NCBI RefSeq assembly: GCF_003336245.1
Contig: NZ_QPHM01000001.1
Coordinates: 2,298,113-2,362,112 of the forward strand
Direction: 5' to 3'
Source of the DNA: Haloplanus salinus
GTDB lineage: Archaea > Halobacteriota > Halobacteria > Halobacteriales > Haloferacaceae
DNA length: 64,000 nucleotides
Shown here: piece after piece, positions 58,117-64,000 of the stretch
How the letters are laid out: each line of letters opens with the position of its first letter
Position numbering within the stretch: position 1 is the first letter of the stretch
Notes under the pieces: generated by a model
The model's database searches: none
The model's input: only the letters and a program-made list of their open reading frames with translations
Told to the model about the DNA's origin: nothing
Program-made: the position numbers and the translations under genes

Positions 58117-59775
58117 GTGAGCACGGACGCGGACACTAGCGAGAGCGAGGCGTTCGAGCGCGTCTGTGAACACCTCGTCGAGCGCATCCTCGACGGCGAC
58201 CTAGAGCGCGACGACCTCGAAGCGGCGAAGCTCGACGCCTGTGCGGAGCATTCGGCGGCCAAAGTGCCGAAAAACGCCGACATCCTCCAGCACGCCCCCG
58301 ACGAACGCCGGGACGAGGTGCAGGCGGTCGTCAAGCGCAAGCCCGTCCGTACCGCCTCTGGCGTCTCGCCCGTGGCGATCATGACCTCGCCGCATATGTG
58401 CCCGCACGGGAAGTGCCTCTACTGTCCCGGCGGTCCCGCCTCGGAGTTCGGGAGCGCCCAGAGCTACACGGGTCACGAACCCGCCGCCGCACGTGGCGAG
58501 CAGAACGACTACGACCCGTACGGGCAGGTGACCCTCCGCCTCGAACAGCTACGCCACATCGGCCACCCAGTCGACAAGGTCGAACTCATCCTGATGGGTG
58601 GGACGATGACCGCCCGCAGCCACGACTACCAGGAGTGGTTCGTCAAGCGGGCGCTCGAAGCCCTGAACGACTACGACACCGACGCGACGCCGACCCCCGC
58701 CGAGGGCCGGAGCTTCGCCGAGGACGACCCCGACTTTCGGTATCTGGAAGACGCCATCGCGGCAAACGAGACGGCCGACGTCCGCAACATCGGCACCACC
58801 TTCGAGACCAAGCCCGACTGGTGCGATCCGGAACAGATCGACCGGATGCTCCGACTCGGCGGGACGAAGGTGGAGGTGGGAGTCCAGACCACCTACGAGC
58901 GGATCAACCGCGAGATGCACCGCGGTCACGGCGTCCAGGCCTCGGTCGACGCCAACCGTCGCCTCCGCGACGCCGCGTTCAAAGTCGGCTTCCACATGAT
59001 GCCCGGCCAGCCGGGGATGACCCGCGAGATGTGTCTGGAGGACTTCCGCCAGCTGTTCGAGGACCCCCGGTGGCGTCCCGACTACCTCAAAATCTACCCG
59101 ACGCTCGTCGTCCGCGGCACCCGTACCTACGACATGTGGCGCCGCGACGACTTCGACCCCCTCGACAACGAAGACGCCGCGGACCTCGTGGCGGAGGTGA
59201 TGGGCATGATTCCGAAGTACACCCGACTCCAGCGGGTGCAACGGGACATCCCCGCCGACCACATCGACGCCGGCGTCTGGAAGTCGAACCTGCGCCAGTT
59301 GGCCAGTCAGCGCGCCGAACGGCGGGGCATCACGCAGCGGGACATCCGCGCCCGCGAGGTGGGGCACAACGACGCCGACCCGGACCCCGAACGGGTCGAA
59401 CTCGACACCCTGACCTACGAGGCCGGCGGTGGGACGGAACACTTCCTCAGCTTCGAGGACCCCGTTTCCGACCTCCTCGTCGGCTTCTGTCGGCTCCGAT
59501 TCCCGAACGACCCCGCCCGCCGCGAACTGGCGAACGCGGCGCTGGTGCGCGAACTCCACGTCTACGGGAGCGAGGTCGGCCTCCGCGACGACGACGACGC
59601 CGACTGGCAACACCGCGGCTACGGGCGGCGCCTCCTCGAACGGGCGGAGGAACTCGCGGCCGACGCCGGCTACGAGACGCTGAGCGTCATCAGCGGCATC
59701 GGGGTGCGCCGGTACTACCGGGAGAAACTGGGCTACCACCAGGACGGGCCGTACGTCTCGAAGCGGCTGACGTAG
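58117..59775 (+). CDS. elp3: Elp3: tRNA U34 carboxymethyltransferase
   Basis: A 552-residue radical SAM plus acetyltransferase. The cluster motif is CPHGKCLYCPGGPASEFGSA (C-x4-C-x2-C, about residues 94-102). The KAT domain lies at the C terminus (LANAALVRELHVYGSEVGLR; HRGYGRRLLERAEELA; SGIGVRRYYREKLGYHQDGP). Archaeal Elp3 acts alone to form cm5U34 on tRNA. GTG start at 58117 follows the TGA of a short frame. Confidence 0.95.
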   Translation: MSTDADTSESEAFERVCEHLVERILDGDLERDDLEAAKLDACAEHSAAKVPKNADILQHAPDERRDEVQAVVKRKPVRTASGVSPVAIMTSPHMCPHGKCLYCPGGPASEFGSAQSYTGHEPAAARGEQNDYDPYGQVTLRLEQLRHIGHPVDKVELILMGGTMTARSHDYQEWFVKRALEALNDYDTDATPTPAEGRSFAEDDPDFRYLEDAIAANETADVRNIGTTFETKPDWCDPEQIDRMLRLGGTKVEVGVQTTYERINREMHRGHGVQASVDANRRLRDAAFKVGFHMMPGQPGMTREMCLEDFRQLFEDPRWRPDYLKIYPTLVVRGTRTYDMWRRDDFDPLDNEDAADLVAEVMGMIPKYTRLQRVQRDIPADHIDAGVWKSNLRQLASQRAERRGITQRDIRAREVGHNDADPDPERVELDTLTYEAGGGTEHFLSFEDPVSDLLVGFCRLRFPNDPARRELANAALVRELHVYGSEVGLRDDDDADWQHRGYGRRLLERAEELAADAGYETLSVISGIGVRRYYREKLGYHQDGPYVSKRLT

Positions 59776-59777
59776 TC

Positions 59778-59945
59778 GTGTCCACGGAACGGCTCATCCG
59801 GGCGCTGCTTCTCGCCGCCGTCCCGGCCGCCGTCGCCGTCGCCTTCAGTCCGCCGAACGTCTACGCCTGGGCCGTCGTCGGTCTCGGTGCGGTGGTCGGC
59901 GCGTTCCCGGCCGCCTACCTCGTCGCCGGGCTCTTCGACGAGTGA
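59778..59945 (+). CDS. Small two-helix membrane protein
   Basis: A 55-codon frame with GTG start at 59778, three bases after elp3: helix LIRALLLAAVPAAVAVAFSP and helix AWAVVGLGAVVGAFPAAYLV, ending GLFDE. The close linkage to elp3 suggests cotranscription. Unknown function; similar small membrane proteins occur throughout haloarchaea. Confidence 0.6.
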   Translation: MSTERLIRALLLAAVPAAVAVAFSPPNVYAWAVVGLGAVVGAFPAAYLVAGLFDE

Positions 59946-60046
59946 TCACGACCACGTGGAGTTCGTTCGTCCCCACGTTCGCACGTCGACGACCGAGGCG
60001 CTGATCCGGGTCACGGTTTCAAGACACCCGGCCACCAACTCGGCCC

Positions 60047-60604
60047 GTGAGCGACCCGGACGCCCCCGACCGCCGACACGACCGACTCGACCGCCATCCG
60101 ACGGCGGGGCCACGCAACTCGCTGTGGCACTGGCCGGACGCCAAACACCCGTTGCGGGTGGTCGTCAACTACCTCGTGGTCTGGATCGTCCGCGTCTCGC
60201 CGAGCCTGCGGGCGAAAAACTGGCTCCTTCGGCGCCTCGGCGCGGCCGTCGGCCCCGGCGTCGCGTTCGGTCTGGAGGCGACGCCGGACGTGTTCTGGCC
60301 CGAACTCCTGACGATTCGGGCCGACGCCATCGTCGGCTACGACGCGACCCTCCTCTGTCACGAGTTCCTGCAGGCCGAGTACCGAACCGGCGAGGTGGTC
60401 GTGGGCGAACGGGCGATGATCGGCGCGGGGGCCGTCGTCCTCCCCGGCGTCGACATCGGCGCCGACGCGACGGTGGCGGCCAACTCGCTGGTGACCGAGG
60501 ACGTGCCGCCGGGGACGACGGTTGCGGGTGTTCCCGCACGACCGGTCGACGGGGGTCTCGGAACCGACGAGCCGTCGACGGACGAGCACGGGCAGTCCCC
60601 GTAG
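60047..60604 (+). CDS. Hexapeptide-repeat acyltransferase
   Basis: A 185-residue protein whose last two thirds form a left-handed beta-helix: hexapeptide-like turns (LLTIRADAIVGYDATLLCHE; EVVVGERAMIGAGAVVLPGV; DIGADATVAANSLVTEDVPP) and the common end GTTVAGVPARPV. CHEFLQ contains the likely catalytic His. The N-terminal helix (RVVVNYLVVWIVRVSPSLRA) may associate with the membrane. The acyl group and acceptor are unknown. GTG start. Confidence 0.8.
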   Translation: MSDPDAPDRRHDRLDRHPTAGPRNSLWHWPDAKHPLRVVVNYLVVWIVRVSPSLRAKNWLLRRLGAAVGPGVAFGLEATPDVFWPELLTIRADAIVGYDATLLCHEFLQAEYRTGEVVVGERAMIGAGAVVLPGVDIGADATVAANSLVTEDVPPGTTVAGVPARPVDGGLGTDEPSTDEHGQSP

Positions 60605-60640
60605 TCGTCGCCGACGGGAGACGGTGCCGGGGAGTGATCG

Positions 60641-61423
60641 TCAGGACCGAACCCGAACGAACCCCTCGGTGAACACCTTGCTGTTCGGGACGACGTACTC
60701 CTCGCCGTCGGCCTCGACGTGGGTGACGAACAGGTCCATCTCCTGGACGATGCCACGGACGTCGCCGACGCGAATCTCGTCGCCGATGGTGTACGGTTGG
60801 TTGAGCAGGAGGTACGCGCCGACGGCGCCCGCGGAGAGCAGGTGGCGGAAGGCGAGGCCACCCAGGAAGACGATGGCGAAGACGTAGGCGGCGAGGAGGA
60901 CGATGAGCGCGCCGGTAGCGACCCCTACCTGCCCGAGGGCGATCAGTACAGCGAGATAGAAGACGCTGTATTTCGCCATCAGCGGGAGGACGCCGACCTG
61001 CGGGAGCTTCAGGCCACGGAACCGTTCGGAGACGACGAGTTCTACCTTGTCGCCGAGCAACACGCCGAAAATGAGGACGATCACGGCGAAAAAGAGCTGC
61101 GGGAGGAAGCCGGCCACCGCGTTCCAGAACTGGGCCACGTACTGAATCTCGGCGACGGCGACGGCGGCGAAGACGGCGATGCCGAAGACGAAGTAGCCCA
61201 CGATGGCGGCGAGGATGCCGACCGTCGAGGTGCCGAACTCGCGGGCCGTCCGCTCGAAGGCCGTTCCCTCGATGGCGTCGGGGACGCCGATCCGGCGGAG
61301 CACCCGTCGGGCGAGGAGTCGGGTCAGCCAGCCGAGGGCGACCCCGACGACGAGCGTGCCGAACGCGAGCCAGAACCGGAGCGGCACGGTCGCTAGAACC
61401 TCCCGGATCGTCCCGCGCTGCAT
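60641..61423 (-). CDS. MscS-like mechanosensitive channel, short form
   Basis: A 260-residue protein with five membrane helices (FGTLVVGVALGWLTRLLARR; IVGYFVFGIAVFAAVAVAEI; LFFAVIVLIFGVLLGDKVEL; KYSVFYLAVLIALGQVGVAT; GALIVLLAAYVFAIVFLGGL), then the MscS beta domain (LLNQPYTIGDEIRVGDVRGI; YVVPNSKVFTEGFVRV) where it ends; the cytoplasmic cage domain is missing. It follows dacZ with one base between. In other species c-di-AMP controls osmolyte channels, so a functional link is likely. Confidence 0.85.
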   Translation of the reverse strand: MQRGTIREVLATVPLRFWLAFGTLVVGVALGWLTRLLARRVLRRIGVPDAIEGTAFERTAREFGTSTVGILAAIVGYFVFGIAVFAAVAVAEIQYVAQFWNAVAGFLPQLFFAVIVLIFGVLLGDKVELVVSERFRGLKLPQVGVLPLMAKYSVFYLAVLIALGQVGVATGALIVLLAAYVFAIVFLGGLAFRHLLSAGAVGAYLLLNQPYTIGDEIRVGDVRGIVQEMDLFVTHVEADGEEYVVPNSKVFTEGFVRVRS

Positions 61424-61424
61424 C

Positions 61425-62240
61425 TCAGTACCCCTCCGGATCGATCTCCAGAATCAGGGTCCCGCCTTTGAACGCCCGGACCATCCCGTCCGATTCGGAG
61501 AGTACGATCGCGATGGCGTTGGTGTCGCGCGTGATCGCGCCGCCGGCCATGTGACGCGCCCCCAGCCCTTTCGGGATGTCGACGCCCTCCGCGGAGGGTT
61601 CGAGATAGCGGTACGCGGAGACGATCTTCCCCGAGTCGGAGACGATGAAGGCGCCGTCCAGCCGCGAGAACTCCTTCAGCATCACGTTCACGATGGGGTC
61701 GCCGACGTGGACGTGGCTCTTCTCGAACGGGTTGTAGCTGAGCGGCCGGGACTTGTTCATCACCTTCCCCGCGTCGCCGACGACGAACAGCGCGCCGACG
61801 GGCTTCCCCTTCTGTCCTTTCTTCCCGAGGTCGATGGCGACTTCGAACACGTCGCGGATGACGCCCGGTTCGGCCCGCGAGTCGGTAAAGAGGTCGTAGA
61901 TCCCCGAACGCATCGCCTCGTCGACCCGCACTCGGACCAGCGAGTCGGCGTCCCCGCCCCCTTCGAACACCGAGATGACGCAGGCGACGGTGTCGCCCGC
62001 CGCGACGAAGCCGTGTTCCATCGCTCCCTCGACGCCGAACCGGAGGCGGTCACGGACGTTGTCGAACTCGAGCGGCAGTTCGACGAACGACTCCGCGCCG
62101 ACGTCGTTCTCGTCTGCGACCACCACCCTCGGCACGTCCGCGTCCGCGAACCGCTCGTAGTACGCCGCGGACGGGGAGAACAGAAACAGTCCGTCGACGC
62201 CGTCCACGAAGTCACCGAGAGAATCCCGTAACGTCGCCAT
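61425..62240 (-). CDS. dacZ: Diadenylate cyclase DacZ
   Basis: A 271-residue protein with a C-terminal DisA_N domain: MLKEFSRLDGAFIVSDSGKI (DGA motif, about 190-192), GLGARHMAGGAITRDTNAIA with RHMAG at the place of the RHR motif, and ESDGMVRAFKGGTLILEI. The N-terminal part (LFLFSPSAAYYERFADADVP) is the archaeal DacZ extension. It makes c-di-AMP from two ATP; in Haloferax volcanii the gene is essential and connected to osmoregulation. Next to an MscS channel gene in the same operon. ATG 62240. Confidence 0.9.
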   Translation of the reverse strand: MATLRDSLGDFVDGVDGLFLFSPSAAYYERFADADVPRVVVADENDVGAESFVELPLEFDNVRDRLRFGVEGAMEHGFVAAGDTVACVISVFEGGGDADSLVRVRVDEAMRSGIYDLFTDSRAEPGVIRDVFEVAIDLGKKGQKGKPVGALFVVGDAGKVMNKSRPLSYNPFEKSHVHVGDPIVNVMLKEFSRLDGAFIVSDSGKIVSAYRYLEPSAEGVDIPKGLGARHMAGGAITRDTNAIAIVLSESDGMVRAFKGGTLILEIDPEGY

Positions 62241-62326
62241 TGACGAACCGTCGAGACGTGACGAAATAAAGCTTCGTGGCGCGTCACGCGCCCGGCATGC
62301 GCTTTTCGCCGCGTCCGCCGGCCGCG

Positions 62327-63634
62327 TCACTCGCGCAGCCTGGTTACGTGCTTGATCCGCCGCTCCACCAGGTCCGCTTTGCCGATGTCGTGGCGGACGC
62401 GAAGCCCGTCGCCCGCCGCCGACAGCGCGTCCGCCGCGATGGCCTCCGCGTCCGCGATGGTCGGCGCGATGCCGACGACGGCGAAAGCCCGCGAGGTGGT
62501 CGTATAGAGGCCGTCCTCGCGGGCGTCGACGCTCGCGTAAAAGAGGAGGGCGTCGCCGCCGGCCGCCTCGGCGGCGCGGGCGACGCTCCCTTCGTCCACC
62601 TCGATCCGCGCCCCGGATTCGGGGTCGGTCGGATACCCCGCCGGCACCGCGTACTTACACACCGTCGCCCGCGCGTCGAAGTCGAGTTCGGGCAAGGGAT
62701 CGCCGTCCCGCGCCGCCGTCAGCACGTCGAGGAAGGGCGTCTCGAGGACCGGCAGTGTGTTCATCGCCTCGGGGTCGCCGAACCGGGCGTTGAACTCCAC
62801 CACCCGCACGCCGTCGGCGGTGAGCATGAACTGGCCGTACAGGACGCCCGTATACGAGGGGAGGGCGTCGACCGTCGCCTCCAGGATTTCGACCGCTTCG
62901 GCGTAGTCCGCCGCGTCCATGAACGGGAGGGTCGGGCCGGCGTCGCTGTAACTGCCCATCCCCCCCGTGTTCGGCCCCTCGTCGCCCTCGTAGGCACGCT
63001 TGTGGTCCTGCACCGCCGGCGTCGGCCTCACGTCCCCGTTCGCGACGAACGCCTGGACGGTGAACTCCTCGCCGATCAGTCGCTCCTCGAGGACGACGCG
63101 GTCGTAGCCGGACTCGCGGAGATACGCCTTGGCCTCGTCTTTCGTCACCTGATCGCCGGTGACGCGGACGCCCTTGCCGCCGGTGAGGCCCACGGGTTTG
63201 ACGGCCAGGTCGCCGTCGGCGGCGTCGACGTAGTCGCAGGCGGCGTCCATGTCGGTGAACGTCTCGAAGTCGGGACAGCCCGGAATGTCGTGGTCCCGCA
63301 TGAACCGTCGCTGGTAGGCCTTGTCCGTCTCGATGCGGGCCGCCTCGGCGCCGGGACCGAAGGTGTAGACGCCGGCGTCGTCGAGGGCGTCGGCGACGCC
63401 CGCCGCGAGCGCTGACTCGGGGCCGACGACGGCGAGAGTGGCTCCCACCTCTTCCGCGAAGGCGACGATAGCCGTCGCGTCCGTCTCGTCGATGGACCGC
63501 ATCCCGTCTGCCAGCGCAGCGATGCCGGGATTGCGGTTGCTCGCACAGGCGTAGCAGTCGGCGTCGGGCGCGACGGCTCGGGCGATGGCGTGTTCCCGGC
63601 CGCCACCGCCGACGAGGAGTACTGTCTCGGACAT
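62327..63634 (-). CDS. purD: Phosphoribosylamine-glycine ligase PurD
   Basis: A 435-residue ATP-grasp enzyme of purine synthesis. It starts ETVLLVGGGGREHAIARAVA, with the N-terminal GGREHA motif, and has FMRDHDIPGCPDFETF, the grasp lid (AVKPVGLTGGKGVRVTGDQV), PNTGGMGSYSDAG and GVLYGQFMLTADGVRVVEFN with NARFGDPE. Full family length. I used ATG 63634, giving the first beta strand; an upstream in-frame start adds 37 non-matching residues. Confidence 0.96.
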   Translation of the reverse strand: MSETVLLVGGGGREHAIARAVAPDADCYACASNRNPGIAALADGMRSIDETDATAIVAFAEEVGATLAVVGPESALAAGVADALDDAGVYTFGPGAEAARIETDKAYQRRFMRDHDIPGCPDFETFTDMDAACDYVDAADGDLAVKPVGLTGGKGVRVTGDQVTKDEAKAYLRESGYDRVVLEERLIGEEFTVQAFVANGDVRPTPAVQDHKRAYEGDEGPNTGGMGSYSDAGPTLPFMDAADYAEAVEILEATVDALPSYTGVLYGQFMLTADGVRVVEFNARFGDPEAMNTLPVLETPFLDVLTAARDGDPLPELDFDARATVCKYAVPAGYPTDPESGARIEVDEGSVARAAEAAGGDALLFYASVDAREDGLYTTTSRAFAVVGIAPTIADAEAIAADALSAAGDGLRVRHDIGKADLVERRIKHVTRLRE

Positions 63635-63686
63635 GGTCGAGACAGCCCGCGGAATCGGCCTAAACGTTGCCCTTTCCCGCCCGCTT

Positions 63687-64000
63687 TCAGTCCGCAGCGG
63701 CGACGCCGATGCCCGACCGCCCGCCGGCAGCGGCAAAGAGGCCAACAGCGGTGAGTATCGCCCCCAGGCCTGCGAGTGCTAGCGGGAGCTCGTAACCCAC
63801 GTCGAGTTCGGTCACGGGCAGGGTGAACAGCGGCGGGCCGATGGCCTGCGCGCCGAGGATGACGCTCGTGCGCAGGCTCATGACGCCGCCGCGGAACTCG
63901 GGGCCGGCGAGTTCCGACAGCGCCGACGCCACGGATGGAAGGAGGAGTCCGTGACCGATTCCGAAGACGCCGAGGGCGAGGAGGACGGCCGTCGCCGACT
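63687..64000 (-). CDS. MFS transporter, C-terminal part (continues beyond window)
   Basis: The frame is open from the right edge. The visible 104 residues contain three membrane helices: ATAVLLALGVFGIGHGLLLP, a middle one (SLRTSVILGAQAIGPPLFTL) and a last one (LALAGLGAILTAVGLFAAAG), separated by ALSELAGPEFRGGVMSLR, the typical MFS loop following TM10. Its substrate cannot be told. It ends 52 bp before purD begins, in the same direction. Confidence 0.75.
   Translation of the reverse strand, partial: SATAVLLALGVFGIGHGLLLPSVASALSELAGPEFRGGVMSLRTSVILGAQAIGPPLFTLPVTELDVGYELPLALAGLGAILTAVGLFAAAGGRSGIGVAAAD

Overview
The window is haloarchaeal DNA (class Halobacteria; genus not determinable by eye) in two parts. 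Positions 1 to about 28.64 kb are an integrated tailed virus with a contractile tail, seen from its right side; its left end lies outside the window. From about 28.64 kb to the end is GC-rich chromosomal DNA coding for very acidic proteins (PriS, a GINS subunit, dodecin, DacZ, Elp3, a Tat-exported formate dehydrogenase). The viral part is visibly less GC-rich. Its genes lack Shine-Dalgarno sequences, and start codons usually follow a T-rich leader or overlap the previous stop codon.

Viral layout. A minus-strand gene (1-776) runs off the left edge. A 2.2 kb stretch (777-2964) has no convincing gene but is full of perfect hairpins: a T-arm-like tRNA 3' end, a 107-nt four-way-junction element, short repeated GGGGTTRCG motifs, and clustered TATA boxes ahead of a long leader. 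One rightward morphogenesis block follows (2965-27082): virion fibre/adhesin-like genes, a candidate small terminase, TerL, portal, an XhlA-like membrane protein, prohead protease, scaffold, decoration protein, HK97-type capsid protein, head-tail connectors, sheath, tube, tail chaperone pair with a candidate +1 frameshift, short tape measure, hub, spike, gp25-like wedge, baseplate J, a split gpI-like gene, tail fibre and glycine-rich tip adhesin. A tyrosine integrase (27427-28572) faces this block.

The right junction is 70 bp upstream of the integrase. It consists of a tRNA-Glu(CTC) 5' half joined to a short 3' piece that lacks the T arm, so the junction looks chimeric.

Host layout. 28.8-34.4 kb holds an SDR oxidoreductase, membrane proteins, a winged-helix regulator, dodecin, UspA and MscS. 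34.5-41.2 kb holds priS-GINS, fumarase, BolA, MutY and small proteins. 41.2-50.3 kb is a respiratory formate dehydrogenase locus: Tat-signal catalytic subunit, FeS subunit, two membrane subunits, a divergent HdrA/MvhD-like multi-FeS protein, a TorD chaperone and three small membrane proteins. 50.4-56 kb holds a Dyp-peroxidase-like Tat lipoprotein, a small IS200/IS605-like remnant, small proteins, a PhaB/FabG-type reductase, an FMN reductase and a Yip1 protein. 56-64 kb holds a RecJ-like S1/OB/DHH protein, Elp3, an acyltransferase, an MscS-DacZ pair, PurD and the end of an MFS transporter. No CRISPR array or rRNA gene was seen.
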